Shown here: in pieces, positions 36,570-46,180 of the stretch | How positions within the stretch are numbered: position 1 is the first letter of the stretch | How the letters are laid out: each line of letters starts with the position of its first letter | NCBI GenBank assembly: GCA_016717165.1 | Contig: JADKGA010000002.1 | Span: 1,054,001 to 1,118,000 of the forward strand | DNA from: Candidatus Lutibacillus vidarii | Lineage (GTDB): Bacteria > Actinomycetota > Actinomycetes > Actinomycetales > Dermatophilaceae | DNA: 64,000 nt | Direction of reading: 5' to 3' | Notes under the pieces: generated by a model | Told to the model about the DNA's origin: nothing | Database searches by the model: none | Seen by the model: only the letters and a program-made list of their open reading frames with translations | Position numbers and translations under genes: made by a program

Positions 36570-38019
36570 CCCGCAGGGCTTTCTCACCCACCGGCACCGT
36601 GAGCTGCCGACCCGCCGCCCGGTCCCGGTCCGGCTCATGGACTGGTCCGAGGTCTATGACGTCCAGCCCGTCGACCAGCTCCAACGCCAGGCGAGCCGGT
36701 GCATGGACTGCGGTATCCCGTTCTGCCACAACGGCTGTCCCCTCGGCAACCTCATCCCGGAGTGGAACGACCTGTCCTGGAAGGGCCGCTGGGACGAGGC
36801 GATCGAGCGCCTCCACGCGACGAACAACTTCCCCGAGTTCACCGGGCGGCTCTGCCCTGCGCCGTGCGAGACCTCGTGCGTCCTCGGCATCAACCAGGAG
36901 CCGGTGACCATCAAGCAGGTCGAGGTCACCATCGTCGAGCGGGCCTTCGAGGCCAGGCAGATCCAGCCCCGTCCACCGGAACGGCTCTCCGGCAAGACCG
37001 TTGCCGTCGTCGGCTCCGGCCCGGCCGGCCTCGCCGCCGCCCAGCAGCTGACCCGGGCCGGGCATACCGTTGCGGTCTTCGAGCGGGCCGACCGGCCCGG
37101 CGGGCTGCTGCGCTATGGCATCCCCGAGTTCAAGATGGAGAAGTCCGTCCTCGACCGCCGGATCGCCCAGATGGAGGCCGAAGGCACCCGCTTCCGGTGC
37201 GGAGTGGACGTCGGCTCCGCGCTCACCGGCGACCAGCTCCGTCAGCGGTATGACGCCGTGGTCCTCGCGATCGGGGCGACCGTCCCTCGCGACCTGAGCG
37301 TGCCGGGGCGCGAGCTCGCCGGGATCCACCAGGCGATGGACTACCTGCCGCAGGGCAACCGGGTCGCCCTCGGCGAGAGCGTCGAGGGGCAGATCCACGC
37401 CGGCGGGAAGGATGTCATCGTCATCGGCGGTGGCGACACCGGTGCGGACTGCATCGGGACCGCCCACCGGCAGGGGGCCCGCTCGGTCACCTCGTTGGAG
37501 ATCATGCCCCGGCCCGGCGACAGCCGGCCCGCCGGGCAGCCCTGGCCGACATACCCGATGCTCTACCGCGTGGCGAGCGCGCACGAGGAGGGCGGGGAGC
37601 GGGTCTACTCGGTCTCCACCAAGGCCGCCCTCGGCGACGACTCCGGCGCGGTGCGTGCTCTGCAGGTCTGTGAGGTCGAGCTCGTCGGTGGCCGGTTCCA
37701 GGAGGTCCCGGGCAGCGAGCGGGAGCTGCCTGCGCAGCTCGTGCTCCTCGCGATGGGCTTCCTCGGCCCCCAGGGCAGCGGTCTGGTCGAGCAGCTCGGT
37801 GTCGAGCTCGACGAGCGGAGCAATGTCCGGCGCGACCGGGCCTATATGTCCTCCGTTCCGGGAGTCTTCGTCGCGGGGGACGCGGGGCGGGGTCAGTCGC
37901 TCATCGTCTGGGCCATCGCCGAGGGTCGTGCCGCCGCGCAGGGCGTGGACGCGTGGCTCATGGGGTCCTCGAGCCTGCCCCGCCCGATCGGCCCCACCGA
38001 CCGGCCACTCGCCGTTTGA
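36562..38019 (+). CDS. gltD: Glutamate synthase small subunit
   Basis: 485 residues. Passes electrons from NADPH to the large subunit. N-terminal 4Fe-4S cysteines in SRCMDCGIPFCHNGCPLGN and CPAPCETSC; FAD-binding GSGPAGLAAAQQL; NADPH-binding IGGGDTGAD; closing GDAGRGQSLIVWAI. GTG at 36562 after GGAGG (36551-36555). Confidence 0.96.
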
Positions 38020-38053
38020 CCGGTCTGCCCGCTGACCGTCACGTCCCCCCTCC

Positions 38054-38059
38054 TAGAGT
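38054..38059 (+). promoter_or_regulatory. -10 box of a leaderless pyk promoter
   Basis: TAGAGT followed by 6 bases and the pyk ATG at 38066. Confidence 0.5.
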
Positions 38060-38065
38060 TGAGCC

Positions 38066-39571
38066 ATGCGCCGCGCGAAGATCGTCTGCACCCTCGGGCC
38101 GGTGACGGCGTCGAAGGACCAGATCCGGGCCCTCGTCGAGGCGGGCATGGACGTCGCACGGCTCAACCTCTCGCATGGTGACTACGCAGCGCACGAGCAG
38201 GTCTATCGGTATGTGCGCGAGGCCAGCGACGAGCTCGGCCGGGCCGTCGGCATCCTCGTCGACCTGCAAGGCCCGAAGATCCGCACGGGGCGCTTCGCCC
38301 AGGGCCCGGTCGTGCTCCACGTCGGGGACGAGTTCACCATCACCACCGACGACATCCTCGGGGACCAGGAGCGGGTCTCGACGACGTTCACGGGGCTCCC
38401 CGGCGACGTCTCGCCCGGCGACCTCATCCTCATCGACGACGGCAAGGTGACCCTGCGGGCGACCTCGGTGTCGCAGACCGACGTCGTCACCGAGGTGGTC
38501 GAGGGTGGCTTCATCTCGAACAACAAGGGGATCAACCTGCCCGGGGTCGCCGTGAGCGTCCCCGCCCTGTCCGAGAAGGACCGCGAGGACCTGCGCTGGG
38601 CGCTGCGGCTACGCGCCGACGTCGTCGCCTTGTCCTTCGTCCGTTCGGCCGCCGATATCGCCGACGTCCACGCGATCATGGACGAGGTGGGGCTCGGCCG
38701 GCTTCCGGTCGTGGCCAAGATCGAGAAGCCCCAGGCGGTCGACAACCTCGAGGACATCGTCGTCGCCTTCGACGGCATCATGGTCGCTCGCGGCGACCTC
38801 GGGGTGGAGCTGCCGCTCGAGCAGGTCCCGCTCGTCCAGAAGGTCGCCGTCGAGATCGCGCGGCGCAACGCCAAGCCGGTCATCGTCGCCACCCAGGTGC
38901 TCGACTCGATGATCGAAGCGTCCCGGCCGACCCGGGCAGAGACCTCGGACTGTGCCAACGCCGTGCTCGACGGTGCCGACGCGATCATGCTCTCCGGCGA
39001 GACCTCGATGGGGAAGTGGCCGATCGAGTCGGTGCGGACGATGGCCCGGATCATCGAGAACACCGAGGACCACGGGCTGTCTCGCATCGCGTCGATCGGG
39101 ACGGCGGTGCGAACCATCGGCGGAGCGGTGACGGTCGCCGCCGCGGAGATCGCTGAGCTCGTCGGCGCGAAGTTCATGGTGACCTTCACCCAGACCGGTG
39201 ACTCGGCCCGGCGGCTCTCTCGGCTGCGGAGCAGCATCCCGATGCTCGCCTTCACGCCCGAGCCCGCAACGCGGTCCCAGCTGGCGCTGTCCTGGGGGAT
39301 CGAGACCTTCATCGTTCCGCCGGTGTCACACACCGACGAGATGGTCCGGCAGGTCGAGGAGGCCATGCTGAGCCAGCGCCGGTGTGTCGACGGTGACCTC
39401 GTGGTCATTGCTGCCGGCTCACCGCCTGGTACTCCGGGAACGACGAACGCGCTGCGTGTCCACCGGATCGGGGCGATCCTCCACCCGGAGCAGGTGGCGT
39501 CATACCTTCCTGGAACGGTCGGCCAGAGCGTCCCCGCGCCCTCCGCTGCTGGTGGCGGCGCGCGCGGCTGA
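38066..39571 (+). CDS. pyk: Pyruvate kinase
   Basis: 501 residues. Transfers phosphate from PEP to ADP in the last step of glycolysis. Motifs: RAKIVCTLGP, ARLNLSHG, LQGPKIRTG, VAKIEKPQAVDNLEDI, IMVARGDLGVELP and VIVATQVLDSM, where the usual TQML appears as TQVL. C-terminal regulatory domain from about 360. Slightly longer than average because of a Gly/Ala-rich tail. No ribosome-binding site before the ATG. Confidence 0.96.
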   Translation: MRRAKIVCTLGPVTASKDQIRALVEAGMDVARLNLSHGDYAAHEQVYRYVREASDELGRAVGILVDLQGPKIRTGRFAQGPVVLHVGDEFTITTDDILGDQERVSTTFTGLPGDVSPGDLILIDDGKVTLRATSVSQTDVVTEVVEGGFISNNKGINLPGVAVSVPALSEKDREDLRWALRLRADVVALSFVRSAADIADVHAIMDEVGLGRLPVVAKIEKPQAVDNLEDIVVAFDGIMVARGDLGVELPLEQVPLVQKVAVEIARRNAKPVIVATQVLDSMIEASRPTRAETSDCANAVLDGADAIMLSGETSMGKWPIESVRTMARIIENTEDHGLSRIASIGTAVRTIGGAVTVAAAEIAELVGAKFMVTFTQTGDSARRLSRLRSSIPMLAFTPEPATRSQLALSWGIETFIVPPVSHTDEMVRQVEEAMLSQRRCVDGDLVVIAAGSPPGTPGTTNALRVHRIGAILHPEQVASYLPGTVGQSVPAPSAAGGGARG

Positions 39572-39586
39572 CTCGGCCGGCCCGAG

Positions 39587-39592
39587 TATGCT
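39587..39592 (+). promoter_or_regulatory. Putative -10 box for tRNA-Leu
   Basis: TATGCT ending 16 bases before the mature 5' end of the tRNA at 39609; it lies 15 bases after the pyk stop. Confidence 0.4.
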
Positions 39593-39608
39593 GACAGGCG
39601 CATCCTCG

Positions 39609-39691
39609 GCCGGGGTGGTGGAATGGCAGACACGGGGCACTCAAAATGCTCTGCTCGAAAGGGCGTGCGGGTTCAAGTCCCGCTCCCGGCA
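39609..39691 (+). tRNA. tRNA-Leu, anticodon CAA
   Basis: Acceptor strand GCCGGGG (39609-39615) pairs with TCCCGGC (39684-39690); discriminator A at 39691. The anticodon arm is GGGCA-CTCAAAA-TGCTC with anticodon CAA, which reads UUG. A long variable arm (CTGCTCGAAAGGGCG region) marks a class II tRNA, and GTTCAAGTC is the T-arm. CCA is not encoded. 83 bases in all. Confidence 0.95.
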
Positions 39692-39753
39692 CGTCGACCC
39701 CGTCGGGTCGTCCACCTCAGTCAGCGACGATGTAGGTGTGACGTTTAACCCGG

Positions 39754-39759
39754 TAGGGT
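39754..39759 (+). promoter_or_regulatory. -10 box of a leaderless pdtaR promoter
   Basis: TAGGGT, exactly 7 bases before the ATG at 39767. It includes the alternative GTG start at 39758, which argues against that start. Confidence 0.55.
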
Positions 39760-39766
39760 GTGGGCT

Positions 39767-40432
39767 ATGACCGAGTCGGAGCTCGACAAGACGACCGACA
39801 CCGAGCTGGCCGAGCAGGACGAGCCGGGTCAGCCGGCACCGGTCCGTGTGCTCGTCGCCGAGGACGAGGCCCTGATCCGTCTGGACCTGACCGAGATGCT
39901 CCGCGAGACCGGGCACGACGTCATCGGCGAAGCGAGCAATGGCCAGGAGGCGATCGACCTCGCGCGCGAGCTGGGTCCGGACATCATCATCCTCGACGTG
40001 AAGATGCCGGTCCTCGACGGACTGAGCGCCGCCGAGGTCATCGGCCGGGAGAGTATCGCCCCGGTCGTCATGCTCACCGCCTTCAGCCAGCGCGAGCTCG
40101 TCGAGCGGGCCCGGGACGCCGGCGTCATGGCATATGTCGTCAAGCCGTTCACCATCGCCGACCTCACCCCGGCGATCGAGATCGCCCGCTCGCGCTGGGC
40201 TCAGACCAAGGCGCTGGAGCTGGAGATCGCCGACCTCGAGGAGCGCCTGGAGACCCGCAAGTCGGTCGACCGCGCCAAGGGCATCCTCATGGGCAAGCTG
40301 CGGCTGAGCGAGTCGGACGCCTTCCGGTGGATCCAGAAGACCGCGATGGACCGGCGGATGGGGATGCGCGAGGTCGCGGACGCCGTCATCAAGAGCATGG
40401 GCTCACCGGCCGTAACGGAAACGAGACGGTAA
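39767..40432 (+). CDS. pdtaR: ANTAR response regulator, PdtaR-like
   Basis: 221 residues. Receiver domain (about 25-140: VLVAEDEALIRLDL acidic pocket, phospho-Asp in IIILDVKMP, Thr in LTAF, Lys in VVKPF), a coiled-coil linker (LELEIADLEERLETRKSVDRAKG) and a C-terminal ANTAR RNA-binding domain (AKGILMGKLRLSESDAFRWIQKTAMDRRMGMREVADAV). Matches Rv1626 of Mycobacterium, which binds terminator hairpins to allow readthrough when phosphorylated by PdtaS; no histidine kinase is in the window. The ATG is chosen over GTG 39758 because of the -10 box. Follows pyk and tRNA-Leu. Confidence 0.9.
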   Translation: MTESELDKTTDTELAEQDEPGQPAPVRVLVAEDEALIRLDLTEMLRETGHDVIGEASNGQEAIDLARELGPDIIILDVKMPVLDGLSAAEVIGRESIAPVVMLTAFSQRELVERARDAGVMAYVVKPFTIADLTPAIEIARSRWAQTKALELEIADLEERLETRKSVDRAKGILMGKLRLSESDAFRWIQKTAMDRRMGMREVADAVIKSMGSPAVTETRR

Positions 40433-40483
40433 CGACCGTTCGCATTTGGCGGTCCGCTGTTCCGCCGACGGAAGGTTTCGTCG

Positions 40484-40489
40484 TAAGGT
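40484..40489 (+). promoter_or_regulatory. Putative -10 box for the branched-chain amino-acid importer operon
   Basis: TAAGGT in the 121-base gap after pdtaR; leader of about 60 bases ending in CAGGAGGA in front of the GTG at 40554. No clear -35. Confidence 0.35.
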
Positions 40490-40553
40490 GCGAGGCGCCC
40501 GCGCCATACGCGTGGCCCGAGTCTGACTCGGTCGATGATCAACAGGAGGAACT

Positions 40554-41771
40554 GTGCCTCAGCGTTCCCTGATCCGCGCGGGGGGTGTCCTGCTGGCCGC
40601 TTCTCTCGCCCTGACTGCATGCGGTTCGCGTGACTCCGGCGGCGGTAGCAACAGCGGTGGGACCACCACCAAGACGGCCAAGATCGGCGTCATCGCCCCG
40701 TTGAGCGGCGACCTCTCCGCACTCGGCAAGGGCATCCAGCACTCCGTCGAGCTCGCGGTCAAGCAGGCCAACGACAGCAACGCGATCCCGGGCTGGAAGC
40801 TCGAGGTCTATGCAGTTGACGACGAGGGCAAGGCCGAGGTGGGCAAGAACGCAGCGACCAAGCTTGCCGCGGATGACGCCGTCGTCGGGGTGGTCGGAAA
40901 CCTCAACTCGAGCGTCTCGCAGCAGACCCAGCCGGTCTTCGCCGCCGCCAAGATCACCCAGATCTCGCCGGCCAACACCAACCCCACCCTGACCAAGGGT
41001 GCGGACGCGGCGAACCCGAAGCGGACCTACGCGACCTACTTCCGGACCTGCACGACCGACGCGATCCAGGGTCCCTTCGCGGCCCAGTACCTCCTGGCCA
41101 ATGGCATGACCAAGGTCGCGACGATCCACGACAAGAAGGCGTACGGCCAGGGTCTGGTCGACGCCTTCACGGCCGAGTTCAAGAAGGGCGGCGGCACCGT
41201 CACGTCCGCCCAGACGATCAACCCGGACGAGTCGAACTATCAGGCGGTCGTCTCGGCCATCTCGCCAACCGGACCGCAGGCGGTCTACTACGGCGGTGAG
41301 TACCCGCAGGCGGGTCCGCTCAGCCAGCAGATGAAGGCCGCCGGCCTGAACGTCCCGCTCATGGGTGGCGACGGCATCTACGACCCGAAGTACGTCGACC
41401 TTGCGGGGAAGACCTCCGAGGGTGACCTCTCGACCTCCGTCGGTGCTCCGACCGACAGCACCGACGCCGGTAAGAAGTTCCTCGCCGACTACGACGCGGC
41501 GAAGTATGCCGAGCCGGCCGCGGCCTACGGTGGCTACTCGTACGACGCCGCCAACGCGATCATCAACGCGCTCAAGGTCTCCCTCAAGGACGCCGCGAAC
41601 GCCAAGGCGGCTCGCGACGCGACGACCACCGAGGTCGGCAAGGTCTCCTTCGACGGTGTGACCGGCAAGGTGTCCTTCGACGAGTACGGCGACGCGACCT
41701 CCAAGGTCCTCACGGTGTACAAGGTCACTGGTGGCAAGTGGGTCGCCGCCAAGACCGACACCTTCAAGTGA
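40554..41771 (+). CDS. Branched-chain amino-acid-binding lipoprotein (LivJ/K-like)
   Basis: 405 residues. Signal peptide with lipobox LTAC (Cys23), Ser/Gly/Thr linker, then the Leu/Ile/Val-binding fold: IGVIAPLSGDLSALGKGI, VVGVVGNLNSSVSQQTQPV, and the VSAISPTGPQAVYYGGEYPQAG hinge. Substrate is likely Leu/Ile/Val but this family also binds other amino acids and amides. GTG at 40554 after CAGGAGGA. A double hairpin separates it from the permease genes, so it can be made in larger amount than they are. Confidence 0.88.
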   Translation: MPQRSLIRAGGVLLAASLALTACGSRDSGGGSNSGGTTTKTAKIGVIAPLSGDLSALGKGIQHSVELAVKQANDSNAIPGWKLEVYAVDDEGKAEVGKNAATKLAADDAVVGVVGNLNSSVSQQTQPVFAAAKITQISPANTNPTLTKGADAANPKRTYATYFRTCTTDAIQGPFAAQYLLANGMTKVATIHDKKAYGQGLVDAFTAEFKKGGGTVTSAQTINPDESNYQAVVSAISPTGPQAVYYGGEYPQAGPLSQQMKAAGLNVPLMGGDGIYDPKYVDLAGKTSEGDLSTSVGAPTDSTDAGKKFLADYDAAKYAEPAAAYGGYSYDAANAIINALKVSLKDAANAKAARDATTTEVGKVSFDGVTGKVSFDEYGDATSKVLTVYKVTGGKWVAAKTDTFK

Positions 41772-41785
41772 CCTGACGATCGACC

Positions 41786-41808
41786 CTGCCTGACGCCACG
41801 TCAGGCAG
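41786..41808 (+). terminator. Hairpin 1 after the amino-acid-binding protein gene
   Basis: CTGCCTGACG (41786-41795), loop CCA, CGTCAGGCAG (41799-41808), followed by AAAATT. With the second hairpin just downstream it probably lowers expression of the permease genes relative to the binding protein. Confidence 0.6.
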
Positions 41809-41820
41809 AAAATTCACGAC

Positions 41821-41853
41821 ACTCAGGGGCGGGCCTCGCGCCCGCCCCTGAGT
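41821..41853 (+). terminator. Hairpin 2, strong 14-bp stem
   Basis: ACTCAGGGGCGGGC (41821-41834), loop CTCGC, GCCCGCCCCTGAGT (41840-41853): a perfect 14-bp stem. No U-tract follows. Confidence 0.7.
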
Positions 41854-41924
41854 GCTGTCAGACTTCACCCCTAGTCGGGGCAGTTAGTCGGGAAGTATCC
41901 ACCACTACAGACCGGGAGGTGCCG

Positions 41925-42866
41925 ATGGACCTGTTCATGCAGCAGCTGGTCAACGGCGTCACGCTGGGCTCGTTGTACGCCCTCATCGCCGTGGGGTACA
42001 CCGTTGTCTACGGGATCGTCCAGCTGATCAACTTCGCCCACGGCGAGGTCTTCATGATCGGAGCGTTCGGAGCGCTCGGCACCTGGTCCTACCTCCTGGG
42101 GGAGAGCACCTCCATCTGGGTGTTGCCGATCATGATCATCGGGGCGGTGGCAGCCTCCACCGGTACCGCGGTCATCATGGAGCGTTTCGCCTACCGACCG
42201 CTTCGGCACGCACCCCGGCTCGCGCCGCTCATCACGGCCATCGGTGTCTCGGTTTTCCTCCAGGAAGCCGTCCGTCTCTTCTACCCCGGGGCCAAGTCGA
42301 AGTTGCCCTTCCCACAGATCGACGTGGTCACCGGTCCGGCCTTCAAGCTCGGTGGCGTCGTCATCCAGCGCGCCGCCCTCTTCACCGTCATCGCGCTGGT
42401 CATCTGCGCCCTCCTGCTGTGGCTCTTCGTCAACCGCACCAAGCTCGGCCGGGGCATGCTCGCGGTCTCGCAGGACCCTGACACCGCACGCCTCATGGGC
42501 ATCAATGTCGACCGGATCATCGTCGTCGCCTTCGCCCTAGGTGCCATCCTCGCCGGGGTGGCCGGGGTTGCACAGGGCCTGCAGAACAGCAATATCGACT
42601 TCCGGATCGGCTTCCTCGCCGGTCTCAAGGCGTTCACCGCCGCGGTGCTCGGTGGCATTGGCAATATCGAGGGGGCGGTGGTCGGCGGCCTCGTGCTGGG
42701 CGTCGTCGAAGCCCTGGTGACCCAGTACACCCAGTACCTACCCTTCGGGCTGAGCGCCTTCGGTGGCAGCTCGTGGAAGGATGTCTGGACCTTCGCGCTG
42801 CTCATCCTCGTTCTCGTCTTCCGGCCCCAGGGCCTCATGGGCGCCCGAGTGGTGGACCGCGCGTGA
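41925..42866 (+). CDS. livH: Branched-chain amino-acid ABC permease LivH
   Basis: 313 residues, about 8 membrane segments. NGVTLGSLYALIAVGYTVVYGIVQLINFAHGEVFMIGAF at the start and the GLAG/TALGGIGNIEGA-like loop (AAVLGGIGNIEGAVVGG) mark LivH. The ATG at 41925 is preferred to the GTG at 41919 because GGGAGG (41914-41919) then has normal spacing. The stop overlaps the livM GTG. Confidence 0.9.
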   Translation: MDLFMQQLVNGVTLGSLYALIAVGYTVVYGIVQLINFAHGEVFMIGAFGALGTWSYLLGESTSIWVLPIMIIGAVAASTGTAVIMERFAYRPLRHAPRLAPLITAIGVSVFLQEAVRLFYPGAKSKLPFPQIDVVTGPAFKLGGVVIQRAALFTVIALVICALLLWLFVNRTKLGRGMLAVSQDPDTARLMGINVDRIIVVAFALGAILAGVAGVAQGLQNSNIDFRIGFLAGLKAFTAAVLGGIGNIEGAVVGGLVLGVVEALVTQYTQYLPFGLSAFGGSSWKDVWTFALLILVLVFRPQGLMGARVVDRA

Positions 42867-44590
42867 ACACCTCGACGCTCCCGAACGGCGCCCGGGGCAC
42901 GACCGCGGTGACCGTCTCGCGCCCCAGCATGCAGTGGTACCTCACCCTGGCCGGCGTCGTCCTGCTCATCGTCGGCAGCCTGCTCTCGTGGTGCTACGAC
43001 GAGGGGGTGCTCGGCAATGTCAGCCTGAACGTCAATCCCGGGCCGATCCAGGTCTTCATGATCGTCATCGCCGTCCTGACCCTGTTCTTCTTGCTGCTGC
43101 GTGGCGGGCTCTTCCCCGTCCTCGACCGGCTGCTCGACAGCGCCCGTGCCCTGCGCGCTCTTGGGGCAACCGCCACCGCGTTCATGGTCGCCGTCGTCAT
43201 CGTCATCGCCCTGCAGACCTCCGGCCTGGCCAATGCCGACCCCGGCGTGTTCGTTGCCCTTGTCGGTGCGGCCCTGATCACCTGGGGATCCTGGTCCCTG
43301 GCCTCCGACCCGACCGTCGACCCAGTGAGCGTCCACATGCGCGGGTGGGTCGACATCCTCGTCATCGTCGCGCTCCTGGCCATCGTGCTCTTCGGCGCGG
43401 CCTACGCCCTCGGCCAGGAGGACGGGACGGTCTTCGTCCTCTTCCTCAGCGTCCTCGGCGGGGTGTCCTTGGCGCTGGCGCGTTCCGGGCTTTTCTCGTG
43501 GATCCGGGTCATCGCCCAGCGGCACCGTCAGGTGCTCATGCTCGGGGCCTTCGCCGTGGCCTTCCTCTTCCCGTTCACCCAGAACGGGTCGGACGCGAAC
43601 ATGTCGATCGCGACCCAGGTCATCATCTTCGCGACGACGGCGCTGGGCCTGAATATCGTCGTCGGACTGGCCGGCCTGCTCGACCTCGGCTATATCGCCT
43701 TCCTCGGCGCCGGCGCCTACGTGGGCGCGACCCTCTCCTACTCGGCGTTCGCGACGATCCACTGGAAGCCGCCGTTCATCGTCGTGATGATCATCGGTGC
43801 CTGCGTGTCCGCCACACTCGGCCTGATCATCGGCACACCGACGTTGCGCGTGTCCGGCGACTACCTCGCCATCGTCACCCTCGCCTTCGGAGAGATCTTC
43901 CGCCTGGCGATGTTCAACCTCGACGGCAACAACGGGCCGAACCTCACCCGGGGTCCGAACGGCATCCCGGCGATCCCGGACCTCGAGTTCTTCGGGTTCA
44001 ACTTCGGGGATACCCATGACATCTTCGGCATACCGATCAACCGGTTCGGGAACTACTACTTCTTCCTGCTCGTCGTCGCGGCGATCATCATCCTCGTCTT
44101 CACCCGGCTCAACAACAGCCGGATCGGGCGCGGCTGGGTGGCGATCCGTGAGGACGAGAAGGCCGCCGAGGCCATGGGGGTCAACACCTTCGGGCTGAAG
44201 CTCTTCGCCTTCGCCGGTGGCGCCTTCCTGGCTGGCCTCGCCGGCACGGTCAAGGCGCACCAGGACGTCTCGGTCACCCCGGACCAGTACGTCTTCCTCG
44301 AGTCGGCCTTCCTCCTCGCGGCCATCGTCCTCGGCGGCATGGGGACGGTCGCGGGCGTCCTCATCGGCGCGACGATCCTCAAGCTGCTTCCCGAGAAGCT
44401 CCGCTTCGTCTCGGACTACCGGCTGCTCATCTTCGGCCTCCTCCTCGTCCTCATCATGCGCTTCCGCCCCGAGGGCCTCGTGGCGAGCCATCGACGGCAG
44501 CTGGAGTTCCACGAGGAGGACACCGAGCTGGCCGAACACGTCGAGCATGCCCATCTCGAAGCCACCGCAGGATCGGAGGGAACAGCATGA
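42863..44590 (+). CDS. livM: Branched-chain amino-acid ABC permease LivM with N-terminal extension
   Basis: 575 residues, clearly longer than the roughly 300-420 usual for LivM. The LivM core begins near residue 220 (ALGLNIVVGLAGLLDLGYIAFLGAGAYVGA, DYLAIVTLAFGEIFRL, ILGGMGTVAGVLIGA). The first 210 residues add about five more hydrophobic segments and no recognised domain. GTG overlaps the livH stop; stop overlaps the livG ATG. Confidence 0.85.
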   Translation: MNTSTLPNGARGTTAVTVSRPSMQWYLTLAGVVLLIVGSLLSWCYDEGVLGNVSLNVNPGPIQVFMIVIAVLTLFFLLLRGGLFPVLDRLLDSARALRALGATATAFMVAVVIVIALQTSGLANADPGVFVALVGAALITWGSWSLASDPTVDPVSVHMRGWVDILVIVALLAIVLFGAAYALGQEDGTVFVLFLSVLGGVSLALARSGLFSWIRVIAQRHRQVLMLGAFAVAFLFPFTQNGSDANMSIATQVIIFATTALGLNIVVGLAGLLDLGYIAFLGAGAYVGATLSYSAFATIHWKPPFIVVMIIGACVSATLGLIIGTPTLRVSGDYLAIVTLAFGEIFRLAMFNLDGNNGPNLTRGPNGIPAIPDLEFFGFNFGDTHDIFGIPINRFGNYYFFLLVVAAIIILVFTRLNNSRIGRGWVAIREDEKAAEAMGVNTFGLKLFAFAGGAFLAGLAGTVKAHQDVSVTPDQYVFLESAFLLAAIVLGGMGTVAGVLIGATILKLLPEKLRFVSDYRLLIFGLLLVLIMRFRPEGLVASHRRQLEFHEEDTELAEHVEHAHLEATAGSEGTA

Positions 44591-45459
44591 CCGCCACGGC
44601 GCACGCCGCTAGCGCGCCGGCTCGGACCGACCCGAAGGTCGTCCTCGAGGCCAAGGGCGTCATCATGCGCTTCGGCGGTCTCGTCGCCGTCGACGATGTC
44701 GACATGGTGGTCCGTGAGGGCGAGATCGTCGGACTCATCGGCCCCAACGGAGCCGGCAAGACGACCTTCTTCAACTGCCTCACCGGGATGTACAAGCCCA
44801 CCGAGGGCACGGTGACCTTCGAGGGCTCGGTGCTGCCACCGAAGCCGCGGGCCGTGGTCAAGGCGGGGATGGCCCGGACCTTCCAGAACATCCGCCTCTT
44901 CGGCAATATGACGGCGCTGGAGAACGTCATGGTGGGCCGCTACTGCCGGACCTCCGCCATGGCGCTGACCTCGATCGTCCGCGGGCCGAAGTTCCGGCAC
45001 GAGGAGGCCGCGACCCGCCAACGCGCCCAGGAGCTGCTCGACTTCGTCGGTCTCGGCCGCACGACCGAGCACCTCGCGCGCAACCTCCCGTATGGCGACC
45101 AGCGCCGGCTGGAGATCGCCCGGGCCCTGGCCACCGACCCGAAGCTGCTGCTCCTGGACGAGCCGACGGCGGGCATGAACCCCAAGGAGACCCAGGAGAC
45201 CATGGACCTGATCTTCAAGATCAGGGACTCGGGCCTGGCCGTCGTCGTCATCGAGCACGACATGCGGTTCATCTTCACCCTCTGCGACCGGGTGCTCTGC
45301 CTCGTCCGCGGCGCCCTGCTCGTCGAGGGCTCGCCGGCCACGGTGCAGTCCGACCCGCGGGTCATCGAGGCGTATATCGGCACCGGACCGGACGCCCCCG
45401 CGCCCACCCCGACGGCCGAGCGCCCCGCGGTGAGCCTGTCGAAGGAGGAGCAGGCGTGA
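44587..45459 (+). CDS. livG: Branched-chain amino-acid ABC ATPase LivG
   Basis: 290 residues. Walker A GPNGAGKTT, Q-loop RTFQNIRLF, signature LPYGDQRRLEIARAL, Walker B LLLLDEPTAGMNP, H-loop IEHDMRFI. The C-terminal BCA_ABC_TP_C segment VIEAYIGTG is present, followed by an unusual Pro/Thr-rich tail. ATGA overlap with livM, GTGA overlap with livF. Confidence 0.92.
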   Translation: MTATAHAASAPARTDPKVVLEAKGVIMRFGGLVAVDDVDMVVREGEIVGLIGPNGAGKTTFFNCLTGMYKPTEGTVTFEGSVLPPKPRAVVKAGMARTFQNIRLFGNMTALENVMVGRYCRTSAMALTSIVRGPKFRHEEAATRQRAQELLDFVGLGRTTEHLARNLPYGDQRRLEIARALATDPKLLLLDEPTAGMNPKETQETMDLIFKIRDSGLAVVVIEHDMRFIFTLCDRVLCLVRGALLVEGSPATVQSDPRVIEAYIGTGPDAPAPTPTAERPAVSLSKEEQA

Positions 45460-46169
45460 GCGCGCTGCTGGAGATCAAGGACCTCGAGGTCGCCTACGGG
45501 AAGATCCTCGCGGTCAAGGGGATCAGCTTCACCGTCGGCGAGGGCGAGGTCGTCTGCCTCATTGGCACCAATGGTGCGGGCAAGACCACGACACTGCGGA
45601 CCATCTCGGGCCTGCTCCGGCCCAAGAGCGGCGAGATCTGGTTCCAGGGCACCCGCATCGACAAGGTGGCGGCGCATGAGATCGTCTCGCTCGGGGTGGC
45701 CCACTCGCCGGAGGGGCGGCGCATCTTCCCGCGGCTGACCGTCGAGGAGAACCTCCTGCTCGGGGCCTTCTCCCGCAATGACGGTGGCATCAAGAACGAC
45801 CTCGAGGCGGCATACGACCTCTTTCCGATCCTGCGCGAGCGGGCCAAGCAGCCGGCGGGCACCTTCTCCGGAGGCGAGCAGCAGATGCTCGCCATGGGCC
45901 GGGCGATGATGAGCCGGCCCAAGCTGCTCATGCTCGACGAGCCGTCGATGGGGCTGTCGCCGCTGATGATGCAGCGGATCATGACGACGGTGACGACCCT
46001 GCAGCAGCAGGGCACGACGATCCTGCTCGTCGAGCAGAACGCTCAGGCGGCACTGGGCCGGTCGAACAAGGGCTATGTCCTCGAGGTCGGCAAGGTCGTG
46101 CTGTCCGGGTCGGGCCAGGAGCTGCTCCACGACGACAAGGTTCGCAAGGCCTACCTCGGCGAGGACTGA
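45456..46169 (+). CDS. livF: Branched-chain amino-acid ABC ATPase LivF
   Basis: 237 residues. Walker A GTNGAGKTT, Q-loop PEGRRIFPRLTVEENLLLG (LivF-specific), signature FSGGEQQMLAMGRAMM, Walker B LLMLDEPSMGLSP, H-loop VEQNAQAAL. GTG start overlapping livG. Completes the livHMGF set; the operon ends at a complex inverted repeat. Confidence 0.92.
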   Translation: MSALLEIKDLEVAYGKILAVKGISFTVGEGEVVCLIGTNGAGKTTTLRTISGLLRPKSGEIWFQGTRIDKVAAHEIVSLGVAHSPEGRRIFPRLTVEENLLLGAFSRNDGGIKNDLEAAYDLFPILRERAKQPAGTFSGGEQQMLAMGRAMMSRPKLLMLDEPSMGLSPLMMQRIMTTVTTLQQQGTTILLVEQNAQAALGRSNKGYVLEVGKVVLSGSGQELLHDDKVRKAYLGED

Positions 46170-46180
46170 GCCCTCCAGCA

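Noticed and set aside
42281..44554. Long antisense ORF opposite livH and livM
   Set aside because: Asp/Glu/Arg-rich shadow of membrane-protein codons; no domain.
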